Positions 25,475-35,034 of a stretch of 64,000 nucleotides of DNA are shown piece by piece. The stretch covers positions 240,574 to 304,573 of the forward strand of contig CAZWCE010000005.1 of the NCBI GenBank assembly GCA_964632505.1. The letters run 5' to 3'. The position numbers and the translations under genes are program-made. The DNA comes from CAZWCE01 sp964632505. GTDB taxonomy: Bacteria; Planctomycetota; Planctomycetia; Pirellulales; Thermoguttaceae. Below the pieces are notes generated by a model that did not search any database, was not told the origin of the DNA, and saw only the letters and a program-made list of their open reading frames with translations. Position 1 is the stretch's first letter. Each line of letters starts with the position of its first letter.

Positions 25475-27325
25475 TCAGCTTTTCAAGACCCGCATCAGTT
25501 CCTCCACCGAAGTGACGCCCTTGGCGACCAGCAGGGTTCCTTCGAAGGTGAGGCCCTTTTGACCGCTTTTTCGAGCGGCTTGTCGGAGGGTTTCCGGCTT
25601 CGGGTCGGTGACCATTGCTTTGCGGAGATCGTCGGTGATCTCGAGGATGTCGAAAAAGGCGGTTCTGCCGGCGTACCCGATGTCGTAGCAGGTGGTGCAG
25701 GGGACGTGTTTTTCGCCCTCCTCCGGTTCGGAACGGACTCGGTAGAGCTCCTTCACCTTGCCCTTGGGAAGCCCGAGTTTTTGGAGTAGTTTGGGAGAGG
25801 GTTGGTAGGCTTCCTTGCAGTCGGGGCAGAGTTTGCGAATGAGTTTCTGGAAGATCACCACCGACACCTTCGAGGCGAACTGTTCGGGGGGAATCTTCAT
25901 GGCGAGCATCCGGAGCAAGGTATCGATGGCATCGCGGGATCGGACCGAGGTGATGATCAGGCGCTCATTATCGATCTCTTCCAAGCAGAGTTCGAGGGTC
26001 TCGGTGTTGACCAGATCGCGGATCACCATCACCTGCGGTTCGCGGAAGAAGACGTCCGGCAGGACGTTCATGGGGGTCTCGCCCTTTTCGGAATCGTAGA
26101 GCGTGACCGGGACGTTCTCCACCTCCTCATAACGATTCTGGGCATCTTCCACCGTGGCGAAATCGCGTGTGAAGCGGTCGGCGGTGCGGATGGCGACGTT
26201 CAGGGTGCTCTTGAGCCCGTTGGCCGGCGCAGCGGAGAACACGACCATGCCCTCGGAGGCGTTCAGGTAGCTTTTGAGTTTTTCCTGCAACTGCGGCCGC
26301 ATCCCGAGGTCGTCCAGCCCCTCGAAAGGGGTCTCCTTGGTCTTGAACTGCACCAGGAGCCGCTCGCCGGCTTTCGAGCCCTGGAAGACGAGATCGGCGT
26401 CGTATTTCTGTTTCTTTTCGTACACCGCCAGCAGGCTGCCCTCCTGGCGTTTTCGGCGCTCCTCGGGATCGGCCCCGATGAGAATCTTGACCGATTCGAC
26501 CATCAGATCGGACTGTTCGCGGTCGAAACGGTCGACTTGATGCCAGACGCCGTCGATTTGTTGCCGCACGATGGCTTCTTCCGCCGTGCAGTCGACCCGG
26601 ACCGCGTCGCTCTGGCGGAACAGGGCGTCGGCGAGAATCTTGCGGAACAGGTTGAACCCCTCCGGTTTGTTCCGGGCGAGAATGGTTTGTCCCTGATTTT
26701 TCTGTTCGTCCTTGAACGTGGTCGATTCCAATTTGATCGGAGGGCCGCCTTCGTAGGCGTAGGTCTTGCGCGTTTTCATCTTCACCCCCACCTTGCTCAG
26801 CGCTCTGGCCATCAGGAATCGAATGTGGTCGCCGGTGAGGACTTTTTCATGGGAGAGGACCAGTTGGTTTCGCTGATGGATATAGATTCCCAGCGGGACG
26901 GCGTAGGCGAGCAGCACCAGCGGGAACCCGGCGTAGAATGAGGGGATCGGCAGCGCGAGAATCCAGGCGAGGATGAAGGAGAAAAAGTAGATCGTATTCC
27001 ATTGGGCCTGTTTGGGGATCTCCAGGGTTTCGGCGTCTTTGTTGATCCAATTCGCCGCGTGGACCCAGAGAAAAAAGAGGAATAAATACAAGAGAATTTT
27101 GATGATGCTCAGGTAGCCGCCGGGACCCCACCAGCCGCTTTCCGATTCCATGATCGCTTCGCCTTCCTCGGCGTAAGGTGGCGGGGAGGTGGTCTGGTTC
27201 GCGTCGTCCTGAGCGGCGGCGGTCGAGAGGAACGGAGCGGTGTCCGGCCGGCCGGGCAGCGGCCCACCGGCGAAAAGGGAGCAGACGAACAGTCCCACGA
27301 ACAGGCTGACAATGATATTTCGCAT
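25475..27325 (-). CDS. PilB/GspE-like protein with degenerate ATPase motifs, membrane-anchored
   Basis: 616 residues. An N-terminal signal-type segment and two to three further hydrophobic helices (to about residue 150) precede a T2SS/T4P ATPase-like region, which is unusual because PilB/GspE are soluble. The nucleotide site is eroded: Walker A reads APANGLKST instead of GPTGSGKTT, Walker B reads MVIRDLVNTE where MVGEIRDLET is expected, and the LSTLHTN His box reads IITSVRSRD. The C-terminal Zn-type Cys pairs (CPDC and CTTC) and GYAGRTAFFDILEI are kept. It probably acts as a non-hydrolysing structural or regulatory partner of a pilus/secretion machine with the adjacent PilT. Confidence 0.82.
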   Translation of the reverse strand: MRNIIVSLFVGLFVCSLFAGGPLPGRPDTAPFLSTAAAQDDANQTTSPPPYAEEGEAIMESESGWWGPGGYLSIIKILLYLFLFFLWVHAANWINKDAETLEIPKQAQWNTIYFFSFILAWILALPIPSFYAGFPLVLLAYAVPLGIYIHQRNQLVLSHEKVLTGDHIRFLMARALSKVGVKMKTRKTYAYEGGPPIKLESTTFKDEQKNQGQTILARNKPEGFNLFRKILADALFRQSDAVRVDCTAEEAIVRQQIDGVWHQVDRFDREQSDLMVESVKILIGADPEERRKRQEGSLLAVYEKKQKYDADLVFQGSKAGERLLVQFKTKETPFEGLDDLGMRPQLQEKLKSYLNASEGMVVFSAAPANGLKSTLNVAIRTADRFTRDFATVEDAQNRYEEVENVPVTLYDSEKGETPMNVLPDVFFREPQVMVIRDLVNTETLELCLEEIDNERLIITSVRSRDAIDTLLRMLAMKIPPEQFASKVSVVIFQKLIRKLCPDCKEAYQPSPKLLQKLGLPKGKVKELYRVRSEPEEGEKHVPCTTCYDIGYAGRTAFFDILEITDDLRKAMVTDPKPETLRQAARKSGQKGLTFEGTLLVAKGVTSVEELMRVLKS

Positions 27326-27502
27326 CGGTGTGGTTTCTCCGTTGCTTCGGGGAGGCGTTCCCCTCTGAGTGCTTCTGGTCCGTTGCCGGACTCGAGCCGC
27401 CGTCGCGACGACGGGGTGTCGGTGTTTCTCTTGTCGTTCCTCGGTAGGGGAGCCCCCGGCGGGAAACTCGAAACGGGCCGCGCCGGGAGCCGAGCGCAGG
27501 AA

Positions 27503-28654
27503 CTACAGGATTCCCGGCTCTTTCACCTCGATGCCCTTGAGGGCCATCTTGAGCGATTCGACGTTCGGGGCGACCTCGAAGGCGGTCGCGCGGTCGATCT
27601 TCTTCGCCTGCACGAGATCTTTCAAACTGAGGGTGAAATCCTGCATCCCCTCGCTCCGGCCGATACGAATCGCGTCGCCGAGCTTCTCGTCCTTCTCCTC
27701 CAGGATGAGTTTGCGCACCGTGGAGTTGAACATCATGATCTCCACCGTCGGCACACGTTGGGTGTCGGGGAGGATCGACGGCAGCAGCTTCTGGGCGACG
27801 ATGCCCCTCATGTTGAACGCCAGGGCACTGCGGATGGCCGAGTGCATGTTCCGGGGGAACAAATCGAGGATACGTCCGACCGTACTGGCGGCGCTGGAAG
27901 CGTGGATCGTTCCGAAAACCAAGTGGCCGGTCTCCGCGGCGTGGATCGCCGTCTCGAACGTTTCCCGGTCGCGCATTTCGCCCACCAGCATCACGTCCGG
28001 ATCTTCACGCACGGCGTGTTTCATGCCGATCATGAAATCGACCACATCCTGACCGATCTCCCGCTGGTTGATCAGGCACTTGTCTTCGGTGAAGGTGAAT
28101 TCGATCGGATCCTCAAGGGTGAGGATGTGTTTTCGGTAGTTCCGGTTCACCCAGTCGAGCATCGAGGCGATCGTCGTGCTCTTCCCGGAGCCGGTCACCC
28201 CGGCCAGGAGGATCATTCCCTGGTGGAATTTGCACAAGCTGTAAAGGATCGTCGGCAAGTGAAGCTGTTCGAGGTTGGGGATGAAGTTGTTGATTCGCCG
28301 CCCGACCAGCCCCACATGGCCCATTTGTTGGAGCACGTTCACCCGGAACCGCCAGATCACACCGTCGACCTCGCAGGTGTGGGCGAAGTCGGCTCCGCCG
28401 GTGTCGTTGAAGATCTTCCGGTTTCGTTCGTCCATCATCGGGAAGATCAGGCGTGCCATCTCTTCGTCGTCGATCGGGCCGCGCTCGAGCGGTCGCAAAG
28501 CCCCCTTGTGACGAACATACGGGCGACGGTCGACTTTCAGGTGCAAGTCGCTGCCTTCCAGCTTGACCAGGGCCCGAAAAAGCTTGTCGATCTCCAGCTC
28601 TTTCTTTTTGCGCAAAAAACGATCGGGAATATCGACGGTTCCGTTAGTCGCCAT
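27503..28654 (-). CDS. pilT: Type IV pilus retraction ATPase PilT
   Basis: 383-residue cytosolic hexameric ATPase. An intact Walker A (GVTGSGKST, about 152-160), Asp box LEDPIEF, Walker B/Asp-Glu region LVGEMRDRETF and His box FGTIHASSA are all present; the PilT-type AIRSAL...GIVAQKLLP stretch (QKL box) follows. GCCGGAGGAG is well placed before ATG 28654. It is followed by the degenerate PilB-like gene on the same strand. No pilin or PilC is in the window. Confidence 0.92.
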   Translation of the reverse strand: MATNGTVDIPDRFLRKKKELEIDKLFRALVKLEGSDLHLKVDRRPYVRHKGALRPLERGPIDDEEMARLIFPMMDERNRKIFNDTGGADFAHTCEVDGVIWRFRVNVLQQMGHVGLVGRRINNFIPNLEQLHLPTILYSLCKFHQGMILLAGVTGSGKSTTIASMLDWVNRNYRKHILTLEDPIEFTFTEDKCLINQREIGQDVVDFMIGMKHAVREDPDVMLVGEMRDRETFETAIHAAETGHLVFGTIHASSAASTVGRILDLFPRNMHSAIRSALAFNMRGIVAQKLLPSILPDTQRVPTVEIMMFNSTVRKLILEEKDEKLGDAIRIGRSEGMQDFTLSLKDLVQAKKIDRATAFEVAPNVESLKMALKGIEVKEPGIL

Positions 28655-28874
28655 GGAATCTCCTCCGGCTTGCTCTCAACTCTCCCTAGTGAAATCCATT
28701 CCCGGTCGAAATTCGCGGGAATCTCTGAAAGTATAAGTCATCAATCGGCAATTCGTGATTTCCGGCCCGGCCGAGCCGGCTGCGAAAGGGGTTCGGCCCG
28801 ACGGCGTGGATCGACGATGTCGATGCCAACGGATCTTTCGGTAATACCGTCCCGCGGAAAGGACGCTGCCTTCG

Positions 28875-29639
<765 letters not shown>

Positions 29640-29929
29640 GATCGATTCGCGAGCCTCCCTCTAGGGAAGGCCTTCGGAGGAAACTTCCACCCAGCGATGA
29701 CGCAGCAACCGGAACCTCCGCAGAACCTTGACGAAAACGCTTGCGGCGCCGGGTCGAGGAGGAGGAATGAAGTTCCATATTCTCGACGATGGGGGAAAGA
29801 TGGAGTTTTTTTTCAGTTCGAACAGGACATAATCCCGAGAAAATAGCATAAATATCAAGTGTACGCCGAAGGCATATCGGGGTCAACCGCTCCCGGCATT
29901 TCCCGGACTGAAATGCCCAATATTTCCAC

Positions 29930-29958
29930 TTGACGTCCTGCGTCCTTCTCGCTAACAT
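29930..29958 (+). promoter_or_regulatory. Near-consensus promoter for the lipoprotein pair
   Basis: TTGACG (29930-29935), a 17-base spacer, then TAACAT (29953-29958). It lies about 100 bases before the GTG start of the first lipoprotein gene, in an otherwise gene-free stretch between hisF and that gene. Confidence 0.55.
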
Positions 29959-30061
29959 CTCCCCGCGTTCTTTCCGATGCCACCTGCGATGCCACCTGCC
30001 GAGAGCGGCATCGCCATCGAACGGTGTGTTCGATTCGGCGACCATAGAGAAGGAGTTTCGC

Positions 30062-30601
30062 GTGCAGATCTTTCGATGGCCATGTCTTCGGGCAATCCCG
30101 CGCCCTTGGCGATGGGGCATTCCGATCGTCGTCGGCATGCCGCTTCTGCTCGCCGCCGGGTGTGTCAGTTCGATGATCTCCGATTGGAACATGCTCCGCG
30201 ATTTCGGAAAGAAAGGGTACCGCGAGAGGATCCAGGTCGGCGGGGAGAGCCCCTTTGTCGATCTTTCCCATTTGCGGCCCGGAAATTACTGCAAAGTCTC
30301 CCTTCGTGACGACGAACGCGCCGCTTCCTATCAGGGATACGTGCAGTCGATCGATTCGGAGAAGGTCGTGCTGATCGATGCCGACCAGGAAGCCGCGCAC
30401 GGATACCAGGTTCCCGTCGCATCGAAGGTGCCCTGGTTGAACCGGATCTTCCGGAAAACGCCGGATCCCGAAAAGGCGGTCACCAAGACGACGCGTGTCA
30501 AGATTTTACTCTCCGATATCGAACAGGTCGAGTCGCTTCCCGGCGGGGAAATGGAGGAGTCCTCCGAGATTCCCGACGCCTACGTCATTTCGGAGGATTG
30601 A
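30062..30601 (+). CDS. Small lipoprotein, paralogue of the next gene
   Basis: 179 residues. GTG 30062 is taken as start because AGGAG lies six bases upstream and it gives a complete lipoprotein signal: a basic n-region, a hydrophobic stretch and the lipobox LLAAGC near residue 30. The mature part has the pattern DLSHLRPGNYCKVSL - YQGYVQSIDSEKVVLIDAD - TTRVKILLSDIEQVE, which is repeated in the next gene, so the two are probably tandem duplicates. It may be a small beta-rich fold with an LSm-like or SH3-like layout (inference). Function is unknown. Confidence 0.75.
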   Translation: MQIFRWPCLRAIPRPWRWGIPIVVGMPLLLAAGCVSSMISDWNMLRDFGKKGYRERIQVGGESPFVDLSHLRPGNYCKVSLRDDERAASYQGYVQSIDSEKVVLIDADQEAAHGYQVPVASKVPWLNRIFRKTPDPEKAVTKTTRVKILLSDIEQVESLPGGEMEESSEIPDAYVISED

Positions 30602-30707
30602 CGCGCGTCGACGGCGACGGATTCCCGTTCGGTCGGAATGCCATACGAACTTCAACCACGTATTTTTTCGCATGGATGCCCCGATCCGATGCGGTAGGAG
30701 AGAAAAG

Positions 30708-31145
30708 GTGCGACGGAATCGAACGATGACCCCGCTGTTTGCGGGATGCTTGCTCACCGTGATGATGGCCGGATGTCTCGGCCCCAATGTGCTCCATTCC
30801 AGCTTTCTTGATCTGGAAGATGAACAGCCGATCCAGTCGCCGTTTCCCGATCTCCGAATGCTTCAGCCCGGCGTCCGTTGCCGACTTCTGGTGAGCACGC
30901 CGACCGAGCCGGTGGTCTACGAGGGAACCGTGGCCCGAGCCGATCGTCAGGAAGTCTTATTGGCCAATGCCCGAGTGATGGGGCAACAAGAGGAGGAATC
31001 GGGATCCCCGGTCGGTTTCCTCTTCGGGAAGAAGTCGAAGGATTTGAAGCAGCGCGTCGATTCTCAAGGCCGAGCGACCGTTCCGGTCTACGCGATCAAC
31101 GACATTCTTCTGGTCCCCGATCCCGCCGCCCCTTCGGTGGAATAG
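30708..31145 (+). CDS. Small lipoprotein, paralogue of the preceding gene
   Basis: 145 residues from GTG 30708, which has AGGAG seven bases upstream; ATG 30726 and ATG 30672 are alternatives. Signal (MRRNRTMTPLFAGCLLTVM) ends in the lipobox MAGC. The mature part DLRMLQPGVRCRLLV - YEGTVARADRQEVLLANA - VPVYAINDILLV parallels the preceding protein. It sits just left of the AT-rich sialic-acid island and has the normal GC-rich composition of the chromosome. Confidence 0.72.
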   Translation: MRRNRTMTPLFAGCLLTVMMAGCLGPNVLHSSFLDLEDEQPIQSPFPDLRMLQPGVRCRLLVSTPTEPVVYEGTVARADRQEVLLANARVMGQQEEESGSPVGFLFGKKSKDLKQRVDSQGRATVPVYAINDILLVPDPAAPSVE

Positions 31146-31195
31146 AAAAACCTAAGTGAAAAATGATCTTCTTTGAAGGGGCTTTATTTTTTCCA

Positions 31196-32233
31196 TTATT
31201 CAATTTCAATGATCTTAATTTCAGGGTGTTTTTTTTGGGCATATTCTTTGACTAAACGAAAAAAATTCCGTACACGTGTATTTTCGAAAAGGTGTTGGGG
31301 GGGGGATAGGATTGAAGTTTGGAGGCCAGGAAATATTTTTGGACATGAAAAAGTGCATGTACTACTAAATGTATATATATTTTTCGGCCAATGGTCTCTT
31401 TTGGATAGATAATATTCGAGACAAGTGTCTGGTCTATAAACTTCAATACCAAGGTGTTTTTTAACGAAAGTTGAAATGCTGTGTTCTTCTGCTGGATGGG
31501 GAATATATTTAATCTTGTCGAAAGGACCGATGTTTTCTACTGCAGTTGCGATTAGATCTGTGTATTTGTCCTTTGTTATGCCATTTGTATGGTGGTGTAG
31601 AGGAGAGCTTACCAGCCATTTTTCATCAAGAAGGGGTTGAGGGTTAACTCTGGATCTGATTACATGAAAATTATTTTTTGTTACCTGGATTCCTTGAACA
31701 TCTGAGAGGTCATAAAATGAAAAAAAGTCTACTTCCTTGGCGGGTATGGGGGGGATAGCAAGGCCCATTAGACAAAAAAGCGACCTCCGTAAAGAGTCGT
31801 TTGATGCCATATATTTATTAAGATCTGATTTTTTGTTAACTTGACAGCTCGATAAAGTGTCATTTCCATCGTCAAATTGAATAAACTTAGCAGATGGTAT
31901 TAGATGATGTATAAATCGTGATACTGGTTCGATAATATTTTGTAAAAAGATACGATCAATCCTAGAATTCAGTCTGGTTACGGTTTCTCTCAATAATGAA
32001 TAGCAAATCCAGTTTCTTTTCGCCCATGATATAGGAGAATGTGTGCCATAAACAAACCAGGGTAATGATTTGATCTCTGCCCATTCGCACTGCTGACATA
32101 TTTTGAGTATGTTGTTTATGTTTCGGGGCGTTATGATAAGCAATACACTATGCTGAGGTTTGGTTTTGTATTTATGTCTAGCTTCGACGATGTTCAGCGC
32201 GCCAAATTGAGAATGTACAACAAATAAGTTCAT
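31196..32233 (-). CDS. Putative bacterial sialyltransferase (GT38/GT52-like)
   Basis: 345 residues in an AT-rich island. The three short motifs shared by bacterial sialyl- and polysialyltransferases are present in order: D/E-D/E-G as QFDDGND (about residue 140), HP as YIPHPAEEH (about 248) and the Ser-Ser/Thr motif as TFSSTC (about 293). These belong to a GT-B fold using CMP-sialic acid, with His of the HP motif contacting the nucleotide. The neighbours make and activate sialic acid, which supports the call. No signal peptide, so cytosolic or peripheral. A run of nine C in the coding strand near the 3' end may allow frame switching. Acceptor is unknown. Confidence 0.7.
   Translation of the reverse strand: MNLFVVHSQFGALNIVEARHKYKTKPQHSVLLIITPRNINNILKICQQCEWAEIKSLPWFVYGTHSPISWAKRNWICYSLLRETVTRLNSRIDRIFLQNIIEPVSRFIHHLIPSAKFIQFDDGNDTLSSCQVNKKSDLNKYMASNDSLRRSLFCLMGLAIPPIPAKEVDFFSFYDLSDVQGIQVTKNNFHVIRSRVNPQPLLDEKWLVSSPLHHHTNGITKDKYTDLIATAVENIGPFDKIKYIPHPAEEHSISTFVKKHLGIEVYRPDTCLEYYLSKRDHWPKNIYTFSSTCTFSCPKIFPGLQTSILSPPQHLFENTRVRNFFRLVKEYAQKKHPEIKIIEIE
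31297..31305 (-). repeat. C9 homopolymer inside the sialyltransferase-like gene
   Basis: Nine consecutive C on the coding strand (G on the plus strand) encode the Ser-Pro-Pro-Gln junction near residue 312. Loss or gain of one C would replace the last ~35 residues; one of the two other frames terminates at 31252. Runs of this length are typical slippage sites for phase variation. Confidence 0.8.
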
Positions 32234-32471
32234 TTAAGACTCCTTGATGCTACACTAAATAGGTTTTGTGGTGTTGTAATTGAATAGGAGCTGTTAAATG
32301 AGTATGAAAAACTAATAGTGTCGCCAGCTACACGCGATAGTTTATGTTTCCCAATTCGCAGATATTTACATTTATTCACCAGTTGTTGATAGATAAGCCT
32401 TTAACACGCGAGACAGAGAAATTGAATAAGAGGGTTAATGAGACCTAGAAGTAGAGGGGAAATCTAGACAC

Positions 32472-33392
32472 TCAGTCTTTTCTATATTTAAGCTTGGTGC
32501 GTTGTACACTTTCGATATCAAGAATTTCATTCTTTTTGAAATTAAGAGAACTGTATACATTTCGCAAATCTCTAGCTAATTTTCGTAATCCATCTGGCTC
32601 AAGTGAAGCTGCATGATCAGTTCCCTTCCAGGTTCGGTTAAGTGTAAAATGACGCTCAACCCACTCCGCTCCCAACGTCATTGCTGCGATATCAGCCGCT
32701 ATGCCTAAATGATGCCCAGAAAACCCAATAGCTTTTACTCTTGTTGCATAGAGATCTCGAATTCGCAGCAGCTCATAAAGGCAAATATCTTCAAATGCTA
32801 CTGGGTATCCTGAAGTACAGCTATAAAGCACTAATGAATCAATGCGTTTGTGATCTTCAAAGAAGCTTACGATTTGCTCCTCTTCATCATGTGTGGTCAT
32901 TCCAAATGAGAGGTGGATTTCTCCATCATAGTTACTGCACAAATAGTGAAGCAAATCCCAATGCGTATTACAGGCTGACGGGATCTTTATTAGACGAGGG
33001 TTAAGACTCGCAATTTCTTTGGCTGATGTTAAATCCCAAACAGAAGTGCTGTATTCAATGCTCATCTCATCGCAATATTGCTTGAGTTGACGGTGTTGTT
33101 CTAGGTCAAATTCCAGAAATTCACGATGTTCGCCATATGTGGCTCCGTAGGAGTTTTCAGGATTTGGATGTGGGGCTTGATACTGCTCCTCTGTTAGTAG
33201 CTCCCTGGGGTTGCGTTTCTGGAATTTTACTACATCAGCTTTGCAGAATAGTGCTGCGGTCATTATGGTTTCGCGAGCAATATTCATGTTGCCCTTGTGA
33301 TTGCACCCAATTTCTGCAATTACTTTTGGAGCTGTTTTCGTTCTCAGAAAATCGCTGAACTGAAGAGCTAAGTTCATTAGTCTATCTTTCAT
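32472..33392 (-). CDS. neuB: N-acetylneuraminate synthase-like protein without SAF domain
   Basis: 306 residues forming the TIM-barrel part of NeuB, which condenses PEP with ManNAc (or ManNAc-6-P or a related sugar). Family motifs: KVIAEIGCNHKGNM, DVVKFQKRNP, KIPSACNT (usual KI(A/P)S), LSFGMTTHDE, LYSCTSGYP and WVERHFTLNRTWKGTDHAAS with SLEPDGL. The chain ends soon after, so the C-terminal SAF/antifreeze domain of about 60-70 residues that lends an Arg to the neighbouring active site is missing. Probably a natural SAF-less variant, as the frame ends cleanly; a truncation is possible. The neuA-like gene lies 21 bases upstream, so they are co-transcribed. Confidence 0.88.
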   Translation of the reverse strand: MKDRLMNLALQFSDFLRTKTAPKVIAEIGCNHKGNMNIARETIMTAALFCKADVVKFQKRNPRELLTEEQYQAPHPNPENSYGATYGEHREFLEFDLEQHRQLKQYCDEMSIEYSTSVWDLTSAKEIASLNPRLIKIPSACNTHWDLLHYLCSNYDGEIHLSFGMTTHDEEEQIVSFFEDHKRIDSLVLYSCTSGYPVAFEDICLYELLRIRDLYATRVKAIGFSGHHLGIAADIAAMTLGAEWVERHFTLNRTWKGTDHAASLEPDGLRKLARDLRNVYSSLNFKKNEILDIESVQRTKLKYRKD

Positions 33393-33413
33393 TTTATGTA
33401 CAGTAGTGCAGAA

Positions 33414-34607
33414 TCAAACCTTGCTCGATGTATATTGACTGTCACTTGACAAAATCAGATCGCATAATTCTCGAATAGCACCAGAGCCCCCATTATTAGA
33501 GAGTACAATTTTTGCCGCTGCCGATACCTCTGGATATGCATCGGCAACAGCTATTCCGCAGCCCACCATTTGCATACATTCTATATCGTTAATGTCATTT
33601 CCTACATAAATGGTGTTTTCGCATGAAATATTATTTGTTTTGAGCCAATCTGATAGAAAAGATGCTTTTTGATCGATTCCTTGATGGTATTCAATATTCA
33701 ATTTTTTGCATCTTGTGGCCACCACTGAATTGTACTCTTTCGATATTACTACTATTTGAATTGTAGTCTTATCTTGGAGCCTTGCTATTCCCATTCCATC
33801 CGCACGGCTGCAGACAACAGATTCTATGTCATTCTGACTAACGATAACGTGATTGTCAGTAAATACCCCATCGAAATCATAGACGAGTGCTTGGATGTAG
33901 TTAGGTAAGTGCTTCTGTAGGTGCCTTTTGTTTTCTTCTCGCATTAGTGATTCAACAATGAAGAAGTCGACAGGATTGTCTATTTCACCAACTCGTTCTG
34001 GTGGCATACAATACAATGATGTTTTTCCAAAAAAACGATGTTTGTGATGAAGAAATCCTGCTACACGCATTGAATACACTGCGCCAGTTTCAATATATTG
34101 TGGCTCCCGGTCCTGCCGTAGCGGACGATAAGCTTTGTCATGATTGATGCCTTCGGCTATTCCATTTTCGTTTACCTGCCATAGGAAATAATGAAAAGGA
34201 GCTACTGATAATGCTGAATCTGCCTGATTTCGAATCATAGTTCTTACTGTCCCATCAATGTCCTCTGCTAAGGTTAATGGAGACGTGCACTGGAGGAAAA
34301 CTAAGATATCAGGACTTTGTCTCTCTGTAGCCTGTAGTTGTTCAAGTACATGGAGCAGGGCAGATTCGCTACTCGCAGCACAGCCGCTGATAGATGATGG
34401 TCTTATGATTACCTCAGACCCATATTCCTGTGCAATTTTAGCAATTTCTGGGTCATCGGTACTTACCACAACTCGGTCGACTGTTTCTGATTGGATTGCC
34501 TGCAGAATTGAATGAGCGACAAGAGGTGTGCCACAAAGGGGCAGCATATTTTTTCGAGGAATTGCTTGGGATCCACCTCGAGCTGGAATAACTGCTAATG
34601 TGCTCAT
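33414..34607 (-). CDS. neuA: CMP-sialic acid synthetase fused to a KdsC-like HAD phosphatase
   Basis: 397 residues, two domains. Residues about 1-225 are an N-acylneuraminate cytidylyltransferase (VIPARGGSQAIPRKNMLPL, VVSTDDPEIA, LQCTSPLTLAEDI). The Lys of the usual SKG motif is Gln here. Residues about 235-390 are a HAD phosphatase of the KdsC/NANP-like class with an intact DxD nucleophile (VYDFDGVFTD) and GNDINDIEC. Such fusions occur in vertebrate CMAS and in some Bacteroides; an active phosphatase domain would fit a route through sialate-9-phosphate. First gene of the cassette. Confidence 0.9.
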   Translation of the reverse strand: MSTLAVIPARGGSQAIPRKNMLPLCGTPLVAHSILQAIQSETVDRVVVSTDDPEIAKIAQEYGSEVIIRPSSISGCAASSESALLHVLEQLQATERQSPDILVFLQCTSPLTLAEDIDGTVRTMIRNQADSALSVAPFHYFLWQVNENGIAEGINHDKAYRPLRQDREPQYIETGAVYSMRVAGFLHHKHRFFGKTSLYCMPPERVGEIDNPVDFFIVESLMREENKRHLQKHLPNYIQALVYDFDGVFTDNHVIVSQNDIESVVCSRADGMGIARLQDKTTIQIVVISKEYNSVVATRCKKLNIEYHQGIDQKASFLSDWLKTNNISCENTIYVGNDINDIECMQMVGCGIAVADAYPEVSAAAKIVLSNNGGSGAIRELCDLILSSDSQYTSSKV

Positions 34608-35034
34608 TTAATATTCCTTTTTTGCGTGAAATATTTTGATAGGTCGAGTCTTTCCTCTAGATCTAACGCAGATACACTACCTGTTGTGTTGCGTATTTAT
34701 GTTGTTGAGTATTTTGCCCCTTGCTGGAGTAGAAGATGGTTTAGCTCTGCTCTTATGAAGAAGGGGATCGCCGAGGATTTTGCTAGAACTTTCATGTGTT
34801 TTATGTGATTTATAGTTACAATAGGTCATCCAGAAGCCACAGGCAAGAGATTCTCTTAAAGAGCGGGGAGGCCGAGAATCGCTGAAATGCGTAAAGCCCT
34901 TTGCCATAACTATTTATGGCATACGGGCCCCTCAGGAAAAGGGGGGGGTATTTCCCGCGAGAAGATGGGGCGATACGGTCACAGGAAGAAAAAGGAGACA
35001 TTCAAGGGAAATCGGCTACCCAACCGCGTTTCCC
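34608..35034. other. AT-rich right boundary of the sialic-acid island
   Basis: 427 bases without a convincing gene. The left part continues the AT-rich composition of the cassette and returns to GC-rich DNA near 34870-34950. A run of eight G lies at 34941-34948. No integrase, direct repeat or tRNA was seen at this edge. Promoter of the cassette should lie here, but no clear -35/-10 pair was found. Confidence 0.4.

Noticed and set aside
34626..34907. Small frames at the right edge of the sialic-acid island
   Set aside because: Overlapping short frames on both strands in AT-rich DNA without a start signal; no family recognised.
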